Assembly (NCBI GenBank): GCA_030562195.1
Contig: JAUJPP010000007.1
Coordinates: 30,315,769-30,379,768, forward strand
Reading direction: 5' to 3'
Source of the DNA: Nipponacmea schrenckii
Lineage: Eukaryota; Mollusca; Gastropoda; Lottiidae
Length of the DNA: 64,000 bases
Below the pieces are notes generated by a model, which was not told the DNA's origin, made no database searches, and was given only the letters and a program-made list of their open reading frames with translations. The position numbers were made by a program, and so were the translations under genes. Every line of letters begins with the position of its first letter. Within the stretch, counting starts at the first letter, position 1. Positions 45,759 through 57,374 of the stretch are shown piece by piece.

Positions 45759-46130
45759 GAGGAGCCGCGGTGGCTCAGTGAGTTAGACGCATGCTCGCTA
45801 ACCTGAAGGTCCAGGGTTCAATCCCGGCAAAGGTCGAGATGAACTTTCCGATTTTTCATCCCGGTTTCCCATTGTCAATGATGCAGGTCGGAGGGACTGA
45901 CATGGAAAAGCGTCTAGTCGTTCGGATGGGGCAATAAACCGAGGCCCCGTGTGCTACAGGCTGTGCACGTTAAAGATCCCTCGACAGTTGGAAATCTCAA
46001 AAAGAGTAGGCTAATGTCCTGGCAAAATTTCCCTCATTGCACACTGCATGGCGTTGCCCGTCTTCATTAGCCCATAAGGTGCAGAAGAGTAGGACGTAAA
46101 ACTCTATTCAGTCATTCATTCATTCATTAC
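45759..46130 (+). mobile_element. tRNA-derived SINE, near full length
   Basis: The head reads like a tRNA: box A in gtggctcagtgagttagac (45769-45787) and box B in gggttcaatcc (about 45814-45824), the internal RNA polymerase III promoter. A body of about 250 bp follows and it ends in (cattcatt)n. Fragments of the same body occur in at least six other places in this window in both orientations. It moves with LINE machinery (family knowledge). The head is too diverged in its stem pairing to be a working tRNA gene. Confidence 0.9.
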
Positions 46131-47665
46131 AACTGGGTGGACTGGAATAATGAGTGAAGATGGAAAAATTGTGCTTATGAGGTCTTGATCACGAGATGTA
46201 CAGCATCAAGTTCAGGAATCCTTGGTGAAACAATATGTGGATTATTCAGCGGTTGCCGGAGTATATTGGGCAATGTTTTATGATCGTAAGTTTTCAGCTG
46301 TTCTTTCTGGTTTTTTTAGTGGAAATTTCAAATAATTTTAGGGACACATTTCTCTGTGTATAGTTTTCATTAATTTGAGCCAAATAATAGTCCGATCGAC
46401 TAAAAAAATGAAAATAAAAATAACCCTCAAAAAACAGAATGCTCCTTGAACTACATATCAAAATTGTATTAATTATAGGTTTGAGTACAACTTGACATTC
46501 ACTACTAAGAATGTATAATTTTTAATGGAAAATTTTCTGATGCAATAGTGTGGTAAAAACAGAAATTCAGATAAAAAGCACACGGGGCCTCGGTTTGTTT
46601 TTCCATCGGAATATTAACTGCGATTTCTATTTCGGGACCTGACATAAGCAACAGGTCTGATATACCATGGCGATAAATTTATGACTCATGTGAGCGTGCT
46701 GATTATTTTCGGAGAAATTAATTCTCTGGAATCTTAATTAGTAGATAAACTATATATTATTTTTGTCTCGTGAGTATTTTTTTTTGTAATACTGTATATA
46801 AATATATGTAAACAAAAACATCACGTGCATTTCAATATTTGAGGAAGTTTAATACATAGAATTTTGCTCACAGGTTTCATTATCAAGTTTTCTAAACAAA
46901 ATAGGCTCCACCTCTTCATTAGATATGCATACATAATAAGCCATATCTGATATGTTTGTTGGTATACTAGAGATTTATTAGCAATATTCCAGATCAAATA
47001 TACATAAATAAACCATTGAGTGAGGTCGGAACTCGGTGTTAGTGTTAGTTTTAGAGTTAATTTTAAAGTAAGGGCTAATCCAGTCACCATAACACTGGCA
47101 TCAGTGTAACACTTACAAAACACCAGCTTAACACCAGAATAAAACTACACTCATGTAATCTTGAGCTCTGGCCCCTACATCCTGCAGACGCCTAGGGATT
47201 AATGACTACCAGGTTTCATGCGCTCCTTCAGAATACTGTAGTCTACTCTACGGAATCGTTTTGAGGTTGAGACTTGACCCCTTTTCCCAATCACACAGAC
47301 ATTTCTTTGGCATTTTCTTTTCTTGTGCAAGAGGAAACGCAAGTGAAGTTGCAGATTGCAACGCACCAACACACTATTATTGTAGGCCAGTCTATTCTTT
47401 CTCGGCTATACAGGTTTGATCCTGATATGACGAAAATATTAATATGTGACGGGCTGATGATGACACAATGTGGCCTGTTTTTTTCCTTTTTTGGCCTCAT
47501 ATTAGTCAGATATATTGGCTTCGGCATTGATATATTTACCTCTAATAACCGGGCATTTAAAAGTTATTGCCATTTAACCACGCCCTCTCAGTAGTTGATG
47601 GTTGTTAAGGGTATAAGGAAAATTTCCTGTTAGAAACTTCCCAGTGATTTACATCCTTATGATAC
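46131..47665. other. Intergenic, repeat fragments
   Basis: A short antisense SINE piece lies at 46578-46611 (gcacacggggcctcggtttg). The tract agtgttagttttagagttaa near 47038 is simple sequence. The open stretch 47274-47594 includes a ggcctgttttt/ttttggcctcatatt foldback and does not look like protein. I see no gene. Confidence 0.5.
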
Positions 47666-47670
47666 TATGC

Positions 47671-47677
47671 TATATAA
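47671..47677 (+). promoter_or_regulatory. TATA box of the first alpha-kinase-like gene
   Basis: TATATAA in ctatgctatataagttcaac, 123 bp before the ATG at 47800. A start of transcription near 47700 would give a leader of about 100 nt without an intron. Confidence 0.5.
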
Positions 47678-47799
47678 GTTCAACCAGTTGCATTTAGATT
47701 ATAAATTGTATACGTGAATGAACATACTATTACTCGTTTACTATAGTGGTATTATTTACTATAAAACCTTAGACGTGAAAAATATAATCAAGGATTAAC

Positions 47800-48564
47800 A
47801 TGGGATTATTTTATTCTGGCACTCTGAATTCTTCTCTAGATGACAATGGTATTAGTTGGACAGCCAGTTTCGAGACAAATGGGCGTAAGGGTAGTACTTG
47901 GAAATGTCATCCAGCAAGAAAATTTAGCCCAAAAGTGTTGCAACACAAGAAAGCGGTCGTTAGAACATTTCTAAAACGACAACTTAACAAACAAGTATGT
48001 GATATGGAAATGATGAAAGTTGCAGTTGTGATAGAAATTATACAAGCATTTAACAATCTATTTTCCGACATATTTGGTGTTAAGATCAGGATGAATTGTG
48101 TCGTAATGGCGTTAATTGATACTTCAGATGATGAATGGTGTTTAATTGAAGATCGGTGCCAAAAACCATTCCTTTATTTCATAGATCGGTGTGGTAAGCC
48201 TAAGGCTGCTAATATTCAAATCTTGCAGACATTGGTACACTTTTCTTACCACTACACAAAAGGTCAACTAATCATATCGAACTTGAAAGGGTGCAGGAAT
48301 TCCAGATCAATTACACTTTCCATTCCAACTATTCATAGCGTTTCTAAGCGTTATGGGCAAAAAGATGATGGTCTTCGAGGAATTGAAAAGTGTCTTGAGC
48401 TTCATAGATGTAACAACGACTGCTTGGAATTTAAAAAACATGAATCCGAGACAGAAGTCAAAAGAGTACGAACACCAAGTGCTCCTTATGACCCTGAGAT
48501 ACTCCGCGGTCTAAATATTGAGGAAACCAAGGAAAGTTCTGAAATAGGTAAATGTAACGGTTGA
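47800..48564 (+). CDS. Alpha-kinase-fold protein, probable pseudokinase 1 (254 aa)
   Basis: Intronless in the window. The C-terminal two thirds match the alpha-kinase family (eEF2K, TRPM6/7, myosin heavy-chain kinase): WCLIEDRCQKPFLYFIDRCG, the VHFSYHYTKGQLIISNLKG core, PTIHS, a Gly-loop-like segment (RYGQKDDGLRGI) and the zinc-binding H202-x-C204-x-x-x-C208 in HRCNNDC. Normally the core ends DLQG or DIQG and is followed by TDP-x-IH. Here these read N161-L-K-G and S174-I-P-T-I-H, so both signature aspartates are missing, and the N-lobe lysine equivalent appears to be Arg (AVVRTFL). This suggests loss of catalysis. The tail has APYDPE, shared with its paralog (APFEPS). A coding-like extension follows in the +1 frame. 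The paralog at 53455-54339 faces it. Confidence 0.88.
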   Translation: MGLFYSGTLNSSLDDNGISWTASFETNGRKGSTWKCHPARKFSPKVLQHKKAVVRTFLKRQLNKQVCDMEMMKVAVVIEIIQAFNNLFSDIFGVKIRMNCVVMALIDTSDDEWCLIEDRCQKPFLYFIDRCGKPKAANIQILQTLVHFSYHYTKGQLIISNLKGCRNSRSITLSIPTIHSVSKRYGQKDDGLRGIEKCLELHRCNNDCLEFKKHESETEVKRVRTPSAPYDPEILRGLNIEETKESSEIGKCNG

Positions 48565-48769
48565 CGAGAAGATCAAAGTTAACGGATCAAGTGAACAGAA
48601 ATACCGATCTGACGAAGATAAACCACCACCTTATTCCCCTGAAGATCCATATCCGACCGTCGATGGATTTCCAAACTTTTGGATTATATCACCGCCTAGC
48701 GCAACGGAGCCATTACAATACAAACAACGTGACTATGTCTTCTCCAGTAGTGATGATGTTTTTCGTTAG
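48548..48769 (+). pseudogene. Out-of-frame C-terminal extension of alpha-kinase-like gene 1
   Basis: In the +1 frame relative to the CDS, 73 codons run from just before the stop (48562-48564) to TAG at 48767-48769. The text is polar and Pro-rich (KYRSDEDKPPPYSPEDPYP, VDGFPNFWIISPPS) and includes PPPY, a WW-domain ligand pattern. It looks more like protein than the same bases in other frames. A single-base frameshift in this copy, or a sequencing error, would join it. Alternatively ATAG|GTAAAT at 48548 could be a splice donor. Confidence 0.5.
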
Positions 48770-51700
48770 CGCTTTTACAGATAGCAAAAAAAAAACAAAT
48801 AACTTTCTTAAAGATTTTTGTTCTTTAATTTGACTTATCTGTACGTCAATGTTCGTGAGTGGGTAGAGAGTAATATGTAACTAAATTCCAATCGGATGGT
48901 TATGCTCTTATTCTAAAACGAGTTGGCTGAGTTTTTTTGTCAAGTCTTCATTTACGCCAGTAAAGAAGAAAGAAACATATAAGGATAGCAGCTTTGGTTG
49001 GCCAATAACACCGACATCTTGATTTATGTAGGCTACCAATATCATGTTGCATAAGTGTATATCGAGCAGGTACATCAATACCAAACGTGCGTTTATTATA
49101 AATATATATCTCGTTATCAGCTAAATGCTGATATTTTGATAACAATATTTATTTATTTATTCATTTATTTATTCCAAACAACATTGCCAAGCTTTTCAAT
49201 GAGGTTTCAAAATGTAGGACGTAAAGCATTAATGTGCATACCAAAATATATATACTACAATATAAATATTTGAATGTGTTGAACAGTCACTACTTAAATC
49301 TACTGCGATAAATTTTTAAATCTGGATAGAACCGAACAATTGGAATAGTTGGTACAAACGCCTTTGGTTGTTGGGTGTACGCTGATCAGAGCATTTATTT
49401 CAAAGGAATTGTTTGTATTTTGACTTGCATTTATTGTAAAAGAAAGAAGCATTTTAAGGTAATTTACCAAAACAAAATCAAATTTTTTTGTAGAATATAT
49501 TCTCTAAAATAGAGACAAAAAATTAGAAGTCATTAACTAGTTATACGAATGGGACTTAAAACATACTTTCTGGATATATATTTTGTACTTAGTATAATTA
49601 TATCATAATATATATTGTATAATTAAATATATTGTACTTTGTATAATTATATATGTTGTACTTTATGTAATTATATATAAGGTACTTTGTATAATTATAT
49701 AATTTTGAACTGTCTATACTATATTTTTTATACTTTGTATAATTTATGTACTGTACGTTGTATAATTTATGTATCGTACTTTTGTTGCTTCTATTTTGTT
49801 ATTGTTATGCTTTAATAAAATAAATATTTGTTAATTCAATTATGTTTGTGATTAATATATCGTTAAATACAATAGAAACATCTTTGTATGTTTTCTTTTA
49901 ACACTGCGGAAATCTACACCAATATTGATGCTATGCAAATACTAGGGGCATCATAAAAGATCAAAAGGTCTAGAACAAGAGCAATAAGCCAATAACTAAT
50001 GATTCTTCTTGAAACTGTCAAAGGAAGGCTCTTGATACTCTATTATATACAGCAAATATTACATTGGTTACTAGCAACTATGGTAACAACATGAAAATGT
50101 GTCATTGCAGGCAAACCGGGATCAAATTTCACGTTTATATGCGGTACACTGGAATAGCGGTGAAACAAACAGGTTCTACTACCGCGATACAAAGATGGGA
50201 TTGGAATTCTATAACATAGTTTACTCGTATCTCACAATTTCCGCCTACTTGAGGCAATTTATTGTTTCCTAATTCAAGGTTACACAACAGACATAACAGG
50301 AAATTTAAACCCAGATTTTGGTTTTGAATTTTCCAAATCTGATAATTATTTACAGAATATAAATACCCGATTTTTCATCAGTGACCAAGTGATGTGATCC
50401 TCATCTATGTTGGTCGAATGATAGCGGATCATATGAAAAATCTATGGTTATTGCGTAATTCTGGTTAGACGCAATGGTTTGTCTGGACCTGCATTTAAAC
50501 ACAATCAACAGGATAAGGAAAGTGCTTCCTCATATCATTTGCATTCTCTTTATAGACACTTTTCTTCATAGCAATGAGTGAGTTCAACTTTTATTGTTTC
50601 TAAAACGAACAGATTAGATTAAATTATATGCTTTTTAATACTGCAGAGCAAAATCAACACAAGAAGTAATAGATACAAATAACAAAAATGAGAAAGAATA
50701 ATGAAGTATAACATGAACAAATAATTGAGAAAGTTTTCTCTATAGGGTCTAAAAGTAAACAATAACATAACAGATATAACATAACATGCTAATAGAGATA
50801 CAACATAGAAACAAGAAACACAGCCCTAGATATTTCATTTCGTTTAATTTCAATGCGTTTTTCACTCATTTTTATGGTCAAAAATAATTTATTTCTTCAA
50901 AATCATATTTCAAATTTATCGTACTCATTCCAAATAAAATAAAAAGGAGTTTTACGTCCTTCTCGGGCTAAAAGCATCTTATTCTACAGTGATAACTCAT
51001 GCAACACAAATCATAGTTATATTAATAACGGAATTTATCGACGGTAACCAGTCACACACCTCATTCTAAAATATTGTTTGATTGGCGTAAATAACCAAAA
51101 AGTATTGGATTTGAAAATTTGTGAACTGTGTTTCTAAACGATGTCGTTAGATTTTGAATGAGCGAAAAAAAAAACAGATAAAAGACGAAATGGAAATTTC
51201 GAGCTGTATTTTAGGTATACAAAAAACGAGATTAAGATATGTTGGTATGCAATTTTTAATATTATGTAGCCTAAACAGCAGGATATATTGTTAGGTGAGA
51301 CAGATAATAAGGGCTGGCTTTCTTCGAAACTTGATACGTTTCTTAGAAATAAACCATACCAAAAAACTTGATGACAATGACATAAATAAAAAGGCACAAT
51401 TAAGAAATATATTTCAAGCAATTAAAATTAATATCTTTGACATGGTAAAACATGTACGTTACTCCTTTGAAGAACCAAAATGATATGAGTTAATAACTGC
51501 GTTTCCAGAATTGTGAAGCCAGCTTTATTGCCGAACACGATATGTTTCTACTGTGCTTATCTGGCTCCCGAACTACTTTAGTCTCGATCAAAAAAGTGGC
51601 ACGTTATTTACAGCTAGCTTTTATTTGGCACTCAATAAATTGCCGAACGCAAAAAGGGGGGTTTTCGGTTCCCGCACCATTACGGTTTGGCAATTTAACA

Positions 51701-52525
51701 AGTGGGAACACAGAAAAACTAGCTTAAAGCCGACTTTTTAGCAAGTGGAAACACGGTTAATGTCGTGAAACATTCAACCATAAAACCACAACGCAATATT
51801 GCGTCTGCAGTTAAATCAGATTGAGGAGTTTGGCTGAGTGTCAACTTATTAAGGAAGGAAATGGCAAAAGGAAATGACCTGATTGGCTCATAAATCATTG
51901 ACCTAGTCAGAGAATATTCACGGTAATAAATAATAGATACTCTACAATATCGTGAATGTGACTCATTATAAATACAAACGTTGGGAAAGACAAAATAAAT
52001 AATTCTGAACTTGTCTTGATCAAAAGATCTAGTATTCAACCTATATCCTGCACGACTTTCTGTATAAGCCCGCGATTTTACATTTTCCACAATTATTAAT
52101 CTTTTTTTTTGTCTCTTAAAGGGATAATAGTCTAAGAATGAACATTAAATTTTAAAATTTTAAATTTGGCCAGTAAGAGCTCTATTCATCAGTAAATATA
52201 CCTGCTGACATAAATAACATAAACAAAAAAATAAATATCCAATAAACTAAGTAATTGTCCAAAAAGTTGCATTTGATTATTGATAATCGCTTAATAAATT
52301 AAGCGTTTTTCGAAAATGATTTTCAGAGAATTTACAGAGATTCTATTATTTTATTATACCAGGTAGGTTTACTGATAAATATATATGGACATTCTTGAAC
52401 TATAATTTTATGATCATGCTAAGACGCAGTATCCCTTTAACAAACATTTCATACATGCGACAAAATGTCAAATTATGGCTTTTTCATAATGCAGACATTT
52501 GACATATCTAACGCTTGATTACCAT
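48770..52525. other. Intergenic between the convergent alpha-kinase-like genes
   Basis: AT-rich, with an array of tttgtataattatat-like units at about 49580-49780, a piece of the agaacaagrgcaataa family near 49974, a SINE-tail-like piece near 50945 (ggagttttacgtccttctcg) and many short open stretches without protein features. No gene seen. Confidence 0.5.
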
Positions 52526-52702
52526 TAGTCCGAAAATTTCTGACTCTATTCCCAGCCTCTGATAGCTATTTGGACAGATATGGCTAGGGGAGATTCAGGA
52601 AAAACTAGGTACCAAAAACTTGGGATTTTCTGCAACTCTCCCAGCTATATCTGTCCAAATAGCTATCAGAGGCTGGGAATATAGTCATCAAATTTCGGAC
52701 TA
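52526..52702. repeat. Foldback, 177 bp, arms of about 66 bp
   Basis: The left arm starts tagtccgaaaatttctgact and includes cccagcctctgatagctatt; the right arm is its near-complete reverse complement, ending aatttcggacta at 52702. The loop is about 45 bp. The ends are terminal inverted repeats, so it is probably a MITE. The RNA would form a long hairpin. Confidence 0.88.
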
Positions 52703-53454
52703 GACTTCGTCTTGAACTTCAACGGTAATGTTAGTGGAATGAAATGGAATGATTTAAAAACATAAAAGTCATACATAGTCAAAATAAAAATAGTAAATCA
52801 ATTAAAAAACAAGCATAAGAATTTTCAGGATATGCAATATAACATGATCAGAGATCGTAGAATTATCATGATTTGGTTTTTGGCAAAAAGAGGGATAAAA
52901 AAAAATGCATTCACGTAAATAAAAAGCAATCGAAATGCTTATGAAGAACACATATCTTCCGGCAGCAATATAAGTTATTAGGTAGTTTCGGAATTGAGAA
53001 AAAACTAATGCCACAAGTTTTTCATTTTCAGTACAATGAAAATACACATCTTTTCTTCACGATTCTTTGCAGACACAATAAGCAACATAATGAAATCTGA
53101 AGCGAACAAATGAATACTTTTCGATCTGGTTGTGTGTTAAAGAGATTTATCAGTTGGACTTTCCAGATGATATACCACGAAATATCTATGTATTGAAAAA
53201 TATACTACCTTGTTAAGTAGATTATTTAAAAAATAGAATTTTTTGGTCATCCTTAGAGGTAAGTAATAATATCATATATATCATACCTCTAAATTTAATT
53301 TATTATTGCTCAAAATACTTTGAACTGTTCCAAAATTTATTATGAAATGGAAATAGTCATTCCAACAGTAAATCAACGTCAGTAAATTGTCAACAGTGAT
53401 TGATTGAAAGTTAAGCTGCTATATATGCCGTTATGGTTGTCTTTTGGTGAATCA
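52703..53454. other. Intergenic, downstream flank of the - strand alpha-kinase-like gene
   Basis: AT-rich, no gene seen. A short palindrome lies near 53258-53287 (agaggtaagtaataatat / atatcatacctct). The 3' UTR of the - strand gene must lie in its right part. Confidence 0.45.
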
Positions 53455-54339
53455 TTACTCTCGATTTCTGTTGAAATCGGTACTGCCATGGCTAAACTGT
53501 GACATCATCAGATCAGACGTTGCAGTGAAATACGGAGTTGGTGACGGAAGTTGCGTATGCGCATGCTCCAACTCAATCCTTATAGCTGAAGGTTCGAACG
53601 GAGCAGTTGGCTGCAGGGGGAGATCTGGATATATTCTGGACGGATAATCATTAAGGATTATAGGTTTGATCATATCTCGACAAATATTGGTACAAATGTG
53701 ACTTCTGAAAACATTCTTGATTCCTTTCTCACCAGAATCACATTCGCCATAATTCTTTTTCATCGAATGAATTGTTGGTGTTGTCAATCGACAAACGCTT
53801 TCATCTTGTTTACCTTCTAGGCCACAGACCACTAATTGTCCACTGGTCACGTGATATGTCCAGTGCATAAATGCTGTAAGAATGGAGGGACAGTGTTTGA
53901 AAACGTGGCCATGTTTATCGATAAAGGTCACGAAACGTTTCCCAACATTCTCCTCCATCAAAACCCATTCGCTTTTAGAAATCTTACGATGAGAATTCAG
54001 AAGACTATTTGATAAAGATACGTCATCGATTATAGCTTTCAAAATGGACGAGAATTCGATATGTTGAAAGTGATAACGTTTGTTAAATTCCTGAGCAAGT
54101 TCGCGGGCTTTTTGATTTTTGCACATTTCGTTTCTGCACATTAATTCCGTCCCTGGTGCCTTTTTGAAAATTTTGATGAGAACAATTTCTCCTCTTCGTG
54201 GTCCATTACCATTAAGAATTCCTTCAAACACTTTCTTTCTATCGCCTTTTGAGCATGACAGTGGATCAAAACTGGTCCAATAGCGGCAGCCATCATGGTC
54301 TGGTCCTGATGACAGAGTAGTATTGGATAAGGAAAACAT
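53455..54339 (-). CDS. Alpha-kinase-fold protein, probable pseudokinase 2 (294 aa)
   Basis: Paralog of the gene at 47800-48564; their N-termini align (TLNSSLDDNGISWTASFE with TLSSGPDHDGCRYWTSFD). I start at the ATG at 54339; an in-frame stop lies about 50 nt upstream, after a 3' splice site on the - strand (ttatttcag, at 54400), so the 5' UTR may be spliced. Family features: GNGPRRGEIVLIKIF with the N-lobe Lys, ARELAQEFNKRY, WVLMEENVGKRFVTFIDKHG, FMHWTYHVTSGQLVV, PTIHS and H214-x-C216-x-x-x-C220 (HICTNIC) for zinc. The DLQG motif is G173-L-E-G and TDP is T-T187-P, so both aspartates are gone. The tail is Pro-rich (PLQPTAPFEPS, LPSPTPYF). Function unknown; ATP binding without phosphotransfer or a scaffold role are possibilities. 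Confidence 0.9.
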   Translation of the reverse strand: MFSLSNTTLSSGPDHDGCRYWTSFDPLSCSKGDRKKVFEGILNGNGPRRGEIVLIKIFKKAPGTELMCRNEMCKNQKARELAQEFNKRYHFQHIEFSSILKAIIDDVSLSNSLLNSHRKISKSEWVLMEENVGKRFVTFIDKHGHVFKHCPSILTAFMHWTYHVTSGQLVVCGLEGKQDESVCRLTTPTIHSMKKNYGECDSGEKGIKNVFRSHICTNICRDMIKPIILNDYPSRIYPDLPLQPTAPFEPSAIRIELEHAHTQLPSPTPYFTATSDLMMSQFSHGSTDFNRNRE

Positions 54340-54399
54340 GGCTGGTGTCCGAACAGGAAACAAGACTCTTTGACTATGCTAGCTCATTCGATATGTGAC

Positions 54400-56780
54400 C
54401 TGAAATAAGAAATGAAGTTGTCTTTAATACTTAGTGGTCTCTGTTAGTAATTTTTAAATTTAGAAAATTCTTAGGCAATCGAGAGTAAAATCTGTTTTGT
54501 ATGGACACTTTTGTACTATTTATCTACATTCATTTTACTGTCGTTCTACGTCACATTGGACGTCAATAGAAAGAGATATGTCCACTTTTGTGTTGCTATA
54601 AATGTTATTTCAGATAAGACTCGGAATTTAGGCCGGTAAAATATTATGACTCTACAGTCCTGTATATTTGAAGAAGAGAGTATGAACGCAATTATGCACA
54701 TATGATTCAAATACAAACATTTTAATTGAACAATATGTATGGCCATTTAGATACATCGCATATAAACTTCATATGTAAACTACTCTATCATTTTACAGCA
54801 AGTTCCCCACAATATTAAAATTAAACAATATGCATGGCCATATAGATACATCTCATATTTCACATGTAAACTTGATATACTATATCGTTATTACATTTTA
54901 CAGCAAGTTTCCATAAAAATGCAAGTTTCTTAATTATTTCTATTATATCTATAAATAACAAACTGTCATTAATATTCTTATTAAAGTGATTCAGGCCCGT
55001 AACTGCAAGGGTGGGTAAGGCACCCAAACTAAAATATGGAGTACCCATGTCTATAAATGACAATTTTTTTAAAATTCTTATTAAAGGGGATCAGTCAGAG
55101 ACAAGGGGGTAAGAAAGGACAATGCACCCCCCCCCCCTTTCTGTAATTATTCTGACATCAGACCAATTTCATTGTCAACTAAGACATACTGCATATATAT
55201 ACCGGATATATCACTTGCCCCTCCGTCTGATACAAATTGTCTATTTATCGATAAATATATATAAGTATATTAGAATTGCCTATGCTTGATGTTTGAATAA
55301 GTATATATACAATGAAGATTAGACTTTGATGCATAACAACAACATTCAAAAACCAGCAAACACAATATGATCTTCATGCTTCATGTAACTTTTTCAATTG
55401 ACATTGCTTTTGCTATGTTCAATTGGCGTTACTCTTTCAATATACAAAAGTTAAAAAATTTCTTTTTTTAATTAAACTGAATTCGGTTAGGGTTAATTAA
55501 CATGGAACGTTGTTATTGTTAATTTAGCAGTTTGAACTAATTTTAGTGTTTGTCTTTATACTTCCTCTCTATAAATACTAGTAGTTGAAACCTTCGGAAT
55601 AAAAAGGAGACAGAAAGAATCAATCAATTGCCTACGATTAGTTTTACAGCTTTTACACAATTTTGCATTTCATTTCTGTTTCTAATCTAAATGTTATAAA
55701 AATTGTTTTGACATTTTAAAAAAAAGTCTTTGAATTAAAACTTTCCGATATGCCCATTGATACCATTCACTCGATAATGGTCTATAGTTTTCATAAATTT
55801 GAAGAAAAGAGAAAAAAAAAACCTTCAAAAATTCCCTTTTAAGTTGATAAGGGAATAAACAGTGTACATGGCGCGTGATGTATAAAATATCTCCTTGTAT
55901 CGATGGAAATCCCGGGATGTTGATTATTATGTCAGCAATGTAAATATCTTTTATTTATCTATTTGATTTTACTTGTATCGAGATTTAACAAAAAAACTTC
56001 CATATAAGAGACAAATTTGGGAAAAACCAATAACAAATCGAAATTATGAAATGGGTACTAATAATAGAAGATATGGAATTTCCCTCTTTGTTACGGGTCT
56101 CCTTACATTCAGTACAATAGGTAGAAAAATTATTTCCTGGTGATTTTTTAACTTTTTTTTTTAAAACCATTTCACCTTTTTACTTAATTATATTCAAGGA
56201 TTTCTTAACCTATATTCATTCATTTTTAACATATATTACAGAAGGCTACTCAATTCTCCTTTTGTAAAAATGGAATGAATGGAGTTTTACGTCCTATTTT
56301 TCTTCATCTCTGATTTTTGTAATAAACATACTAAAATTATAAATATATAACACAATTTTAACAAAATTATTTACACTAAATTATTTCTGGACGCCGTTAT
56401 CTTTTTGTATCAAATAATATTGTAGAAATATAATATTAGAGAAATTAGCTAATGTCTAATATAAGTTTTGAACGATATTTAGAAGCGAGGAGCACCATAT
56501 GTTATATCCCAAATGTTAAATCCCATAATCAATCTCTTGTGTAAATTATATAAAATATTTCTTATTATATCTTATTATATAAATTAATGTTAAAGTTTGT
56601 AGTGTCGAAAGCATCTTTTGTGAATAAAATTCTGCTTCATGTTGTAGTCGACGAACATAGTGCTATAATAATGAAGGCAAAATTTTAAAATTGTACATTT
56701 TGAACCTGCATACCAAAGAGTCTGTAATACATTTATCGGGTATTTTATACGATGGCCATCGTACTACTCCCTCATTTGTA
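54400..56780. other. Intergenic, no gene seen
   Basis: Contains a duplicated block: about 54725-54790 and 54825-54905 both read caatatg(t/c)atggcca, agatacatc(g/t)catat and catatgtaaact-like sequence. A G/C-run piece lies at 55085-55140, and a SINE-tail-like piece (gaatggagttttacgtccta) near 56277. Nothing reads as protein. Confidence 0.5.
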
Positions 56781-56941
56781 AGAACAAGGGCAATAACTCA
56801 CAGTAAATATTTTTCGATTGGTTTGATTTTCCAAAGGGGTCATCACATTCATCATGTTTCATCAAAGAATGTACCGTATTGAAAATCCGATCAATCGAAA
56901 AATATTTGCTATCAGTTATTGCCCTTGTTCTAGTAAACTCA
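56781..56941. repeat. Foldback element, 161 bp, arms of about 41 bp
   Basis: agaacaagggcaataactca at 56781 is repeated inverted at the right end (gttattgcccttgttct, ending 56941), and pairing continues through aaatatttttcgattg. The outer motif agaacaagggcaataac recurs in part elsewhere in the window, so this is probably a MITE family. Confidence 0.85.
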
Positions 56942-57374
56942 TTTAATTTATTTATTTTTTTGTGGACACAAAGAGAGCTGGTTTCTTTATGGATTTTGAT
57001 GAAACTTAACGTATTAGTGTGCAATCACGACCCCTTTTGAAAAACAGACCATTCAAAAAATATAAAGCGTGAAATCGGAATCTGTCATGTTTGCAGAACA
57101 ATGTGCATGGTGATTTAGCTACATAATAGGCTTATGCTTATTGAAAATAAACTTGATATGTCTTTGTTAATTTTCACAGCAAGTTTCCCTAAAATTATCA
57201 TCTCTATTAATAACAAATAACAAAAGGGGGATTGTGTTTTTTTTTTTTTGTAGGTATAAAAGACTATTACTCAAGTTTATGAAAAATTTAGTGAAATATG
57301 ACCTTAAACGAATCTGAAAGTTGTAAACAGTAGGTCAACATTTAAAGTTTATTTTTTCTTTTGTCAGGATTTGT

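Noticed and set aside
45769..45830. Possible tRNA gene
   Set aside because: Boxes A and B are present but the stems do not pair as a tRNA, and the sequence runs on into a SINE body with a cattcatt tail.
47274..47594. Open + strand frame of 106 codons before the alpha-kinase-like gene
   Set aside because: Contains a foldback and simple sequence; no recognisable domain and the same bases are open on the - strand.
51719..52090. Open - strand frame of 123 codons
   Set aside because: No domain, no splice or poly(A) context, composition like the surrounding intergenic DNA.
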